A stretch of DNA of 55,340 bases, taken from contig JANQQN010000136.1 of the NCBI GenBank assembly GCA_028289325.1, forward strand, positions 1-55,340. Reading direction: 5' to 3'. Shown here piece after piece: positions 35,161 through 43,059 of this stretch (position 1 is the first letter of the stretch; each line of letters begins with the position of its first letter). The notes under the pieces are model-generated. The model was not told the origin of the DNA, ran no database searches, and saw nothing but the letters and a program-made list of their open reading frames with translations. Both the position numbers and the translations under genes were made by a program. This DNA comes from Myxococcota bacterium (GTDB taxonomy: Bacteria; Myxococcota; Kuafuiibacteriia; Kuafuiibacteriales; Kuafuiibacteriaceae).

Positions 35161-36387
35161 TTACAGTTCCATGCCTTCGATCACGGCCCGGATGTCCGCC
35201 GCGCTCAAGATGCGGTTGGAGCGCTTGGCCGCTTTCAGGACCGCCTCACAGCGCAGATCCGAGTACTCGATGCCGTGTCGCTTCATCCACAGTCGGACGT
35301 TCCACTTCCCGCTCATGAAGCCGACCTCGATCTGCTGCTGCTTGCCCACCCAGCTCGCGGGGACCGCTGAATACACGGCGTCAGCGAGCGCTTCGTCGCG
35401 TTTGTCGATCGCCTTACCGATCGCCGCCGCATGGATGCCGGTCGCGGTGCGGAACGCGTCGGCGCCGACGACCGGATAGCTGGCCGGGATCGGGACCTTG
35501 CACGCGCGGCTGATCGCGTCTGTGTACTCCGGCAGCGCGGCCAGATCGTTGTCGATGGCCCCCATGAGCCGAAAATTGACCAGCAGCTGGTCCATCGCGG
35601 CGTTGCCGACCCGCTCTCCGACCCCGAGCCCGGTGCCGTGTACGCGGTCGGCGCCGGCCTGCCACGCGATGATCGCGTTGATGACCGCGAGGCCACGGTC
35701 GTTGTGGCCGTGCCAGTCGAGCTGAACCTCCGGACGGATGCTGTCCACCAAATCGCGGGTCCAACGCACGAGGTTGCGGGTCCCCCCCGGGTCCGCATAA
35801 CCAGCCGTGTCACACAACACGAGGCGCTCGACCCCCAGCTCCAGAGCGTGGCGAAACAGCTGCTCGAGGTCGTCAGGGGCGGATCTCGTCGTGTCCTCGG
35901 TCACGAACGCGGTCTCGACCTGGTGCCGCCGAGCAAACTCGAGCACGGTGTCCGCTTTGCGCAGAATGCCATCGAGGGTCCAGCCTTCGGCGTACTGGCG
36001 GATGGGCGAAGAGCCAATGAACACGTAAGCCGCGACCGGAACGGAGGTCTTTTGACCGATGTCGGCGATCAGCTTGAGGTCGGACGTCGTTGCTCGGCAC
36101 GCGCAGTGAGGCACCACCCGCAGCCGAGCGTCGGCGACCTCCTGCGCCAGGCGAACGACGTGACGATACGCACGAACGCTGGAACCCGGCATTCCGATAT
36201 CCGCCGAATCGATACCCAGCCGGTGCATCAGATGAAGGATTCGAAGCTTTTCCTCGACATCGGGGTCGGTCGCCGACGGCGCCTGGAGGCCATCGCGCAA
36301 GGTCTCGTCGACGAGCCCGGGGCGCGGTCGGTCGTGGCCCGCTTCCCGATCGTCGTTCCAATCGTGTATCAGCGCCCCGCGCCCCAT
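35161..36387 (-). CDS. DRE-TIM family acyl transferase/lyase (2-isopropylmalate/homocitrate synthase-like)
   Basis: A 408-residue protein with the signature DETLRDGLQ (27-35), the metal-binding HGHND (H226, H228) and the glycine-rich GTGLGVGERVGNAAMDQLL. The family condenses acetyl-CoA with a 2-oxo acid, or cleaves such products, using a divalent metal. The motif has L rather than E after RDG, as in HMG-CoA lyase, but overall layout is closer to short homocitrate/isopropylmalate synthase relatives. It lacks the C-terminal leucine-feedback domain (which would need about 500 residues). No leucine or lysine genes are nearby, so the substrate is open. It is divergent from the third kinase. Confidence 0.85.
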   Translation of the reverse strand: MGRGALIHDWNDDREAGHDRPRPGLVDETLRDGLQAPSATDPDVEEKLRILHLMHRLGIDSADIGMPGSSVRAYRHVVRLAQEVADARLRVVPHCACRATTSDLKLIADIGQKTSVPVAAYVFIGSSPIRQYAEGWTLDGILRKADTVLEFARRHQVETAFVTEDTTRSAPDDLEQLFRHALELGVERLVLCDTAGYADPGGTRNLVRWTRDLVDSIRPEVQLDWHGHNDRGLAVINAIIAWQAGADRVHGTGLGVGERVGNAAMDQLLVNFRLMGAIDNDLAALPEYTDAISRACKVPIPASYPVVGADAFRTATGIHAAAIGKAIDKRDEALADAVYSAVPASWVGKQQQIEVGFMSGKWNVRLWMKRHGIEYSDLRCEAVLKAAKRSNRILSAADIRAVIEGMEL

Positions 36388-36589
36388 TTCGGGCCAAGGA
36401 ACTACGTGGCTGTCGCAAAATCAATGCGTGGGAAGCCGGAGGCGCGGTCGTGTCGACGCCGGACATCCCGAACCGAGAACCCGGCCACCCGCCGCTCGGG
36501 AAGCCCCTGAGCCGTCGTTCCCACCGAAAGCCCGATCGAACCGGCAGGGCATTGTGGGCAACCCGAGGCCGGCGCAAAACTCTAGGGAA

Positions 36590-38332
36590 ATGAGCTCCGC
36601 CCCGCTCCACTCGGTCCTGCGCCGGGATCTCAACGTCGGCGACGTCGGCGCCGGCCTCGATGGACGTCACTACCGGCTGGTCGCCCCGATTCAGCGGGGC
36701 GGGATGGGCGAACTGTTCCTGGCGGAGATGCTCCGCGAAGGGCAGCCACCGGAGCGGGTGGTGATCAAACGCCTGCTCGCCGACCTCCAAGACGAAGATC
36801 GGTACATCAAGATGTTTCGCTCGGAGGCGGCGGTGATGGCCCGCCTGCAGCACCCGAACATCGTCAAGCTCGTGGACACTCCGGTGATCGAAAACGCTCA
36901 GTGCTTGGCGATGGAGTTCGTTTACGGACGCAATCTTCAGCAACTGCTCCATCGCCACGAGCATCTCGATCGCCCCATCCCCATCCGGATCGCCCTCACC
37001 ATCATCGCGCAAGTCCTGCTGGGCCTGCACTACGCGCACACGTTCCTGGAGCCCGATGGCCGGCCCCTGCAGCTGGTGCATCGAGACGTGACCCCTGCCA
37101 ACGTGCTCGTCGGCTACAACGGGGCGGTCAAGCTGACCGACTTCGGCATCGCGAAGTCCAGAATGTCCCTCGTGTCGACGACGGTCGGTATCGTCAAAGG
37201 CAAAGCCCGATACCTGGCCCCCGAGCAGATCCTCGGCGAGCCCGCGACCCCCCGATCCGATGTCTTCTCGGCCGCGGTGGTCACCGTGGAGCTGCTCACC
37301 CGCGCCCCGCTGTTCGAACGGGACTCGCTTCCCAAGACCCTGCACGCGATCGTCCACGGCGAGCGCCCGGACCTCGGCGACCGAATGCCCGACGTCCGTA
37401 ACGCGGTGATCGATGCCCTCGAGCGCGCGCTGGCCGTCGACGTTCGCAACCGCACGGCCAGCGCCGAGACCTTCGCCCAACAGCTCCTGCTGGCCGCCCG
37501 CGAACACGGGGGCCCGGCAACGCGGCCCGAGCTCGGCAGCTACCTGCAGAGCGTGTTTCAAGACCGGATCCCCCTGCCCCCGCTGGGAACCGGAGGCGAC
37601 CTCCCCACGGTCATGGGCCCCGCGCCGGACACGCCCGCCGACGAACTGCTGCGGGTTCCGGTCCGGGCCGAGATCGATGAAGAGTCCCCGACCGACCTCG
37701 GTGCGCCCACGGAGATGGGGCACCCCTTCTCGCTGCTCACCGACGGTCCCGGTCCGGACGCGGGCCCCACGTACATCCTGTCGGGGCGCGTCACCGACGA
37801 GCGCGCGCCGTCGATCCCCTCCTTCGACGAGGCGATATCCGCCTTGGCCCTGGTCCAACGGACCAAAGAGGTGGCCGACCCGTCGGAACCTCGCCCGTCG
37901 ATCGAGTCCCCTCGCGGCCCGCGGCCGGCCCGGCCGGCGGCCATTCGCCTCCCGCCCCGGGCCACCCTGGCCCTGGTCTTCGTGCTCGGCACGGTGTCGG
38001 GCATCGGGTCGACCCTGCTCGTCCAGTGGCTGAGTCGACCCCCCGCCCCCGTGTCCGCAGGCCGGGTTGCGGTCGAGGTTGGCCCCGCCCACCTCGACGT
38101 CCTGTATCCACGCCACGCCGAAGTCATCCTCGACGGTCGCCGCCTCGAAGGACGAGTTCCGGTGTACAACGTCGAACTTCCGCCCGGCCGCCACACGCTG
38201 CAGGTTCGACTCGACGACTATCGACGCAATTGGTCTTTCGTCGCCCACCCCGGAGAGATGATCGAAGCCCGACGACAGCTGCGTCTGTACGCGCCCAAGG
38301 CCGCCCCCACCGTCGTCGAAAGCCCCCCTTGA
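36590..38332 (+). CDS. Transmembrane Hanks-type Ser/Thr kinase with C-terminal PEGA-like domain
   Basis: A 580-residue kinase. The catalytic domain (about 28-300) has the glycine loop IQRGGMGEL, K60 (VVIKRL), HRDVTPAN at 164-171, TDFG with Asp184 and YLAPEQ. A disordered linker rich in Pro/Thr/Asp (about 310-455) leads to one membrane helix (457-481). A short PEGA-like module lies outside (HAEVILDGRRLEGRVPVYNVELPPGRHTL, split over 515-545). The ATG at 36590 follows AGGGAA closely; longer in-frame starts lack support. It converges on the lipoprotein gene, 6 bp apart. Confidence 0.92.
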   Translation: MSSAPLHSVLRRDLNVGDVGAGLDGRHYRLVAPIQRGGMGELFLAEMLREGQPPERVVIKRLLADLQDEDRYIKMFRSEAAVMARLQHPNIVKLVDTPVIENAQCLAMEFVYGRNLQQLLHRHEHLDRPIPIRIALTIIAQVLLGLHYAHTFLEPDGRPLQLVHRDVTPANVLVGYNGAVKLTDFGIAKSRMSLVSTTVGIVKGKARYLAPEQILGEPATPRSDVFSAAVVTVELLTRAPLFERDSLPKTLHAIVHGERPDLGDRMPDVRNAVIDALERALAVDVRNRTASAETFAQQLLLAAREHGGPATRPELGSYLQSVFQDRIPLPPLGTGGDLPTVMGPAPDTPADELLRVPVRAEIDEESPTDLGAPTEMGHPFSLLTDGPGPDAGPTYILSGRVTDERAPSIPSFDEAISALALVQRTKEVADPSEPRPSIESPRGPRPARPAAIRLPPRATLALVFVLGTVSGIGSTLLVQWLSRPPAPVSAGRVAVEVGPAHLDVLYPRHAEVILDGRRLEGRVPVYNVELPPGRHTLQVRLDDYRRNWSFVAHPGEMIEARRQLRLYAPKAAPTVVESPP

Positions 38333-38338
38333 GCCGAT

Positions 38339-39571
38339 CTACGGCCGCCGGTCCGCCGCACGCACGCGCAGGCGATGGCGCAGCTCGGCCGCGGCCCGAG
38401 GCCAGTTGGTCTCACCGAGGGTCCAGATGAAGTAGCGCCCTCCCGGGCCCACGCCCAGGCGTTCGGCGGCGAACGGCACCGCCCCATCGAATCGAAACGG
38501 CGCCTCCACGGGGCACGCCCACAGCCGGACCCGAGGCCGATAGGGACCTGTCGCCCGATGAAAGCGCCGGGTTTGACGCCACGTGAACACGGCCTGCGCA
38601 CACGTCGGCGGGCCGCGCCACCCGGTGGGGGCCGACGACGGACCGAGATCGTACCGCCACCCGTACGGCCCGTCGGTCGCGAGGTCGCCGAACGGGGCTG
38701 ACCGCGATACCGAGCTCGTGGTCGCGGCGAGACCTACCCGATCCCGAACCTCGAAGCCGCCCGACAGATCCGCGTCGTCGATCAGTGCACACAGCTGGTC
38801 GAGCGCCACCCGTAGCGCCGCGCTCATGACCGGCCACGGCTCGGGTGGAGGGGTCGTTCGGACCGTATCGACCCGCGACCATCCTGCATCGACGTGCAAG
38901 CGAACCTGCCCGTCTTTGGTTCGCAGCCGGAGGTCCTCCAGCAGCACTTCGGCCAGGGTCTTTCGTTCGTCGAGGGGGCGCCCGGATTCTTCCGGAGGTG
39001 GATTGGCCTCCACGTAGCCCCGGAGCCGGCGGATTCGGCCCTCCAAGTACAGATCCGCATCCGACGCCTGCTCCGCCCGGCGCACGAGGACGATCTGCGC
39101 GAAGACCCGGCGCCGAGCCAGGTGGCGGGCGAGAACCTCGGTCACCCGATCCACAGGACGGCCCCGCAGATCGTCCATGACCGTGCCGCGATACTCCGTG
39201 CGCCGATAAACGAAGCGACCGTCGGCGCTCGGCCGCTCATCGGGCGACCGTGCGTCGACGAGAGGCAATACCGCCACCCGCAGCGGATGCCGAGGCACGG
39301 ACCGAGGTTCGACCGCCTCCAGATCGTACGGCAGCTCCACCGACGCACAGCCGGTGCCGAATCCTATCGTGACCCCAACGGTGAAAACGGCGACCCCAGG
39401 TCCTCGCCGCGCAGACCGAAGCTGCTGGACGACCGCCAGGACCAGCGCGATCCAGCCCACCACGGGGCCCCACCGCATGAACGTCGTCGAGCCGGTATGG
39501 GTCAGGCGAGGCACATCCGTGACCAAAGTGGCCGGCGTCCAAGCGTCGGTTCGCTTCACGATCCGTCCCAC
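38339..39571 (-). CDS. Lipoprotein-like protein with an N-terminal remnant of apolipoprotein N-acyltransferase (Lnt)
   Basis: A 410-residue frame (GTG start; an ATG at 39478 is the main alternative). The first roughly 65 residues, and the codons in front of them back to the stop at 39671, match the C-terminus of Lnt: SGISAIVDPVGRIVKRT, TLVTDV, then the final membrane helix (RWGPVVGWIALVLAVVQQ). The rest of Lnt, including its catalytic Glu-Lys-Cys part, is missing. Next comes a second hydrophobic segment with a lipobox-like FGTGC and a roughly 320-residue soluble part (VAVLPLVDARSPDERPSADGRFVYR) resembling putative exported lipoproteins. It lies 99 nt after the Wza-like gene in the same reading frame, so a deletion or fusion is likely. 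The true start is uncertain. Confidence 0.65.
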   Translation of the reverse strand: MGRIVKRTDAWTPATLVTDVPRLTHTGSTTFMRWGPVVGWIALVLAVVQQLRSARRGPGVAVFTVGVTIGFGTGCASVELPYDLEAVEPRSVPRHPLRVAVLPLVDARSPDERPSADGRFVYRRTEYRGTVMDDLRGRPVDRVTEVLARHLARRRVFAQIVLVRRAEQASDADLYLEGRIRRLRGYVEANPPPEESGRPLDERKTLAEVLLEDLRLRTKDGQVRLHVDAGWSRVDTVRTTPPPEPWPVMSAALRVALDQLCALIDDADLSGGFEVRDRVGLAATTSSVSRSAPFGDLATDGPYGWRYDLGPSSAPTGWRGPPTCAQAVFTWRQTRRFHRATGPYRPRVRLWACPVEAPFRFDGAVPFAAERLGVGPGGRYFIWTLGETNWPRAAAELRHRLRVRAADRRP

Positions 39572-39670
39572 GGGGTCGACGATGGCGCTAATACCGGATC
39601 CGAGGAAGTAACATCCCCCGGCGATGGTGAGTCCGATCGCCGCCCACCGCGACCGCGAACACCCAGGCCG

Positions 39671-40258
39671 CTAATGGACGGTCACCACGTCGCCGGGCTT
39701 AAGAACGACGTCGTCGGCCGGCCGGTCTCCGCGCCTCAGCGCCCCGAGGTCCACCACCCGTCGCAGGACCCGGTCGGTCCCCTGTCGCAGGACAACCGCA
39801 CAGCCGGCGGCGTCGGGCGCCACCCCACCCGCCCGCGCGAGCGCGACGAGCAGACTTCGGGTTCGGGTCACCGGATAGGCATCCGGCCGGCGAACGGCAC
39901 CGAGCACGTAGATCTCGACCGGGGTCCACTGCTCGACGCTGACGGTCACCAGAGGGTCTGGCAGGTAAACCTTGAGCGCATCGACCAGCTGGCCCTGCAG
40001 CTCGGGAACCGTGGCCCCCGCCGCCTGGACGTCGCCCAGGTTGGGCACGCTGAGCTTTCCGTCGGGCCGGACGCGGATCGTCCGCGACAGCGCTTCGTTC
40101 TGCCACACGTCGATCTTGAGCACGTCTCCCGCCTGTAATCGGTAGGGCGTCGGGGCCGGAACATCGAACCCGGACAGGTCGCCGGGTTCCGCGACCGGAC
40201 ATGTCGTCGCGCAAGCGGTCGCCAGGGGACTCATCAGCAGCATCGCGGCCCAACGCAT
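39671..40258 (-). CDS. Wza-like polysaccharide export lipoprotein
   Basis: A 195-residue lipoprotein with lipobox ATAC (Cys16), a Poly_export domain starting YRLQAGDVLKIDVWQNEALS and continuing IRVRPDGKLSVPNLGDV, followed by one SLBB-like module (EIYVLGAVRRPDAYPV) and a final L-K-P-G-D-V-V. This is the short, helix-less form of outer-membrane polysaccharide export proteins. No chain-length regulator or glycosyltransferase is nearby. It lies 85 nt after the small membrane protein gene and upstream of the Lnt-remnant lipoprotein. Confidence 0.88.
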   Translation of the reverse strand: MRWAAMLLMSPLATACATTCPVAEPGDLSGFDVPAPTPYRLQAGDVLKIDVWQNEALSRTIRVRPDGKLSVPNLGDVQAAGATVPELQGQLVDALKVYLPDPLVTVSVEQWTPVEIYVLGAVRRPDAYPVTRTRSLLVALARAGGVAPDAAGCAVVLRQGTDRVLRRVVDLGALRRGDRPADDVVLKPGDVVTVH

Positions 40259-40343
40259 GCGGCTGGAGTACCGGTGGACCAGGTCGCGGGCAAGTCGCCG
40301 CGGTCTTCGGCGGCGGGGTCCGCGGAGGGCGCCGAGCCGGCCC

Positions 40344-40706
40344 TCAAGCCCCGGGGCGGGTATCGAGATACGCCAGCAGGCCGAACGCGACGGTCACCAC
40401 CGCCGCCGCCCACGGCGAACCCGACCACTCGCGAACCGCGGGGTAGGCGGGGCCGAGCACGAAGCGCAGAACGCCGAAGACCGCCGCCCCCCCTACCCCG
40501 GCCAGCCCTGCGTTAACCACGATTCGCGCGCGCACGGCGGACAGAGGAGGCTCGGAATCGGCGCTCGACCACCGAGTGACGCCGATGGCCGCGGTGATGG
40601 TCGCTGCGCCCAATGCGGAGGCCCAGGCGGGCCGACCGGCCAGCGCGAGGCCGAAGGCGAGACCGGCCGCGGCTCCCATTCCGATTCGACCCAGGGTTCT
40701 TCGCAT
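40344..40706 (-). CDS. Small four-helix membrane protein
   Basis: A 120-residue hydrophobic protein with about four membrane helices (GMGAAAGLAFGLALAG, ALGAATITAAIGV, IVVNAGLAGVGGAAVFGVL, AAAVVTVAFGLLAYL). GAGGA 8 nt before ATG supports this start. It is the first gene of the minus-strand export cluster and is divergent from the TolC-like gene. The family is not recognised. Confidence 0.65.
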   Translation of the reverse strand: MRRTLGRIGMGAAAGLAFGLALAGRPAWASALGAATITAAIGVTRWSSADSEPPLSAVRARIVVNAGLAGVGGAAVFGVLRFVLGPAYPAVREWSGSPWAAAVVTVAFGLLAYLDTRPGA

Positions 40707-40740
40707 GACTGTGTCCTCGGTCGCGGAAAGACAGACGGTG

Positions 40741-42210
40741 TTGCCCCGACGGCGACCGTTTGTTACCCGCGGGCGGAGCGTGGGCATACCATACAGCTGC
40801 GGGGCGCTCTTGTGCGCCCTCTTGAGCGCCCCCGGTGGATCGGAGCCGCCCACCTCCGAAGCCACGGCGCAGCCCACGGAAACCGCAACCACGGGGCCCC
40901 TGTCCCTCGACGCCCTTATCGCCGAAGCCCTCGCTCACAATCTCCAGGTCAAAGTCACCGAGGCCCAGATCGGAGAGGCCCGTGGGCTGCTCACGCTGGC
41001 CGAGGCCCAGGCTTATCCGCGAGCCACCCTCACGACGCTGTTCGGTGGCCCAACCCCGGAGGCGAGAACGCGCGAGCTGAACAACATCGATTCGGTGACC
41101 GACTCCTCGCTGGAGGGCGATTTCGATTTTGGTTCCCTCGGGGTCTCGCTCCGCATCAACGGGCAACTGGCCCAGCCCCTATATACGTTCGGCAAGATCG
41201 ACAAGGGCAAGGAGGCGGCCGGACACCTCGTTCGCGCCGCGCGCCATCAGAAGACCGTCGCCCAAGCGGAGCTGGTGGTGAACGTCAACCGCGCCTTTTG
41301 GGCCTACCAGCTGACCCAGGCGTTCCTCGATTCTCTGGACGAAGGAAAAACCACCCTCGCGGAGGTCTTGGAACGTATCGAGGCGCTGCTGGAAGCGGAC
41401 TCCACCCAGGTCACCGAGAACGACCGCCTCCGCCTGAAGTATGCGCTGACCACCCTCTCTGTCCGCGAGACGGAGGCCAAACAGGCCGCGGAGACCGCGC
41501 TGCGGGCCATGCGACTGCTCCTCGGATGGCCGCAGACGAGACCGCTGACCGTCCAGCGTCGAGATCTCGACGACCTGCCGGAAGACATTCCCAACCTTCA
41601 GCTGGGCCTGATGGCCGCGACCGCTCAGCGCCCCGACCTGCGCGCGCTGCAGTCGGTCGTCAAGGCCGCCGACGCCTTCGTGGAGTTCCGCCGCGCCGGC
41701 TTCTACCCCTCGCTGTTCATCGGTGGCTTCCTCGACTACGCGTACACCTCCAACGCCACCAATCAGACGAACCCGTTCATCTACGACCCGTTCAACTTCC
41801 TGACCATCGCGGCCGGGCTCGGGCTTCAGGTCGAGCTCGACATCTTCACCAAGCTCGCGCTGCTCGAGCAGGCCGAAGCCCAGGCTCGGGTGCGCACCAA
41901 TCAAGCCGCGTTGGCGCTGCAGGCCATTCAGCTCGAAGTCCACACCAAACACCTGGAGATCACCGGTGGGTACCAGCGAATCGAAGCGCTGGAGACCGCC
42001 AACCGCACGGCGCGGGGATGGCTCACCGCGAGCGTGCTCGCGTACGACATCGGAACAGGACGAGCCGACGAGCTGATCGATGCTTTCTTGGCCTTCGCCG
42101 CCGCGGAGGCCGAGCTGCAGACCACCCGCTTCAATACCCTGCTCAACCTCGTCGATTTTGCCCGCGCCACCGGCCGCCTCATGCAGGCACACCGAGGAAA
42201 GTCGCCGTGA
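40741..42210 (+). CDS. TolC-family outer-membrane channel
   Basis: About 489 residues if started at the TTG chosen here; a GTG at 40780 is the other option. A hydrophobic signal follows an Arg-rich n-region (SCGALLCALLSAPGG). The body has the two-fold TolC pattern: SLDALIAEALAHNLQVKVTEAQIGEARG at the first helix, and RPDLRALQSVVKAADAFVEFRRAGFYPSLFIGG at the second, with long coiled-coil helices and a LDIFTKLALLEQAEAQ stretch. It likely forms a trimeric efflux or export channel. Its stop overlaps the MlaC-like GTG (GTGA), coupling both. No inner-membrane pump is adjacent. Confidence 0.85.
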   Translation: MPRRRPFVTRGRSVGIPYSCGALLCALLSAPGGSEPPTSEATAQPTETATTGPLSLDALIAEALAHNLQVKVTEAQIGEARGLLTLAEAQAYPRATLTTLFGGPTPEARTRELNNIDSVTDSSLEGDFDFGSLGVSLRINGQLAQPLYTFGKIDKGKEAAGHLVRAARHQKTVAQAELVVNVNRAFWAYQLTQAFLDSLDEGKTTLAEVLERIEALLEADSTQVTENDRLRLKYALTTLSVRETEAKQAAETALRAMRLLLGWPQTRPLTVQRRDLDDLPEDIPNLQLGLMAATAQRPDLRALQSVVKAADAFVEFRRAGFYPSLFIGGFLDYAYTSNATNQTNPFIYDPFNFLTIAAGLGLQVELDIFTKLALLEQAEAQARVRTNQAALALQAIQLEVHTKHLEITGGYQRIEALETANRTARGWLTASVLAYDIGTGRADELIDAFLAFAAAEAELQTTRFNTLLNLVDFARATGRLMQAHRGKSP

Positions 42211-42968
42211 ACCAACGCACAGTCGGAATCAACCGCCCCCCTCAAACGTCCGACTGCCCGAGAGCTGACATGCTGAGACCCCATGGAATCCCTCGTTCAT
42301 GGGCGCTCGCCCTCGCCATGATCGGCGTGGGCGCGACGCTCGCCGGCCCCCTCGCGAGCCGCCCCGCCGCCGCCGCGACGGCGAAGCTGCCTCCATCGCC
42401 GAAACCCTGGCTGAAAGCCAAGGTTGAACAGGCCCGCCAGATGTCCGTCCGTCAGGTCGAGCCCGGTTCGCCGGAGGCGAAGCAACTGCGCGAAGACTTC
42501 AAAGCGCTGATCGACGACATGATGGACTGGGACACCATGACCCGCCGGTCGCTCGGCCGCTCCTGGAAAGACCTGAGCGCCAAAGATCAGAAGGCCTTCG
42601 GTGCGCTGCTGCGCAAGCTGATCGAATCGTCTTACCAGTCGAAGATGCGAATGGCAGCGAAGACCGAGGTCGATCGGCCCAAGAAGGTCTCCATCAAGTG
42701 GGGCGACCCGAGCATCAAGCCCAAGCGGGCGACGATCGAAGCGAAGGTGAAGGCCGACAAGACCAAGACCTTCCTGGGCTTCAAGCTGAGCTGGGACGGA
42801 AAACGGTGGCGCGTGTACGACGTCAGCGTCGACGACGTCAGCACCGTCCGAACCTATCGCAGCCAGTTCCGCAAGCTCATCGAAGACAAAGGTTTTCCGG
42901 AGCTGATGAAGCGCATGCAAGCCAAGTTGTCCGACATCGAGGCCGGCCGCGCGGAGATCGGCAACTAG
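42207..42968 (+). CDS. MlaC/Ttg2D-like periplasmic phospholipid-binding protein
   Basis: A 253-residue protein. The GTG start overlaps the TolC stop and has GAGGAAA 8 nt upstream, which decides it; an ATG at 42270 is the alternative and would give a tidier signal peptide (SWALALAMIGVG, cleavage near AAAAT). The mature part matches MlaC: DDMMDWDTMTRRSLGRSWKDLSAKDQKAFGALLRKLIESSY, split by family into the helix pair, then the beta half with GKRWRVYDVSVDDVS and QFRKLIEDKGFPELM. MlaC ferries phospholipids between membranes, normally with MlaFEDB. Those genes are absent here; instead it is coupled to a TolC homologue. Confidence 0.85.
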   Translation: MNQRTVGINRPPQTSDCPRADMLRPHGIPRSWALALAMIGVGATLAGPLASRPAAAATAKLPPSPKPWLKAKVEQARQMSVRQVEPGSPEAKQLREDFKALIDDMMDWDTMTRRSLGRSWKDLSAKDQKAFGALLRKLIESSYQSKMRMAAKTEVDRPKKVSIKWGDPSIKPKRATIEAKVKADKTKTFLGFKLSWDGKRWRVYDVSVDDVSTVRTYRSQFRKLIEDKGFPELMKRMQAKLSDIEAGRAEIGN

Positions 42969-43059
42969 GGCCGGTCGCTGACGTCGTCATCGCGCCGCTT
43001 CAGCGCTCGACTTTGAACGTTGGACGGTCGACCGCCTCGAACCACCACGCCGCCGTACG

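Noticed and set aside
38339..40258. Reading Wza and the next gene as one protein with a nonsense mutation
   Set aside because: The Wza product ends naturally in L-K-P-G-D-V-V-T-V-H, the usual end of that family, so the TAG is more likely its true stop.
41179..42192. Minus-strand frame (337 codons) opposite the TolC-like gene
   Set aside because: The TolC-like frame has the two-fold helix pattern and is coupled to MlaC. The antisense product has no domain.
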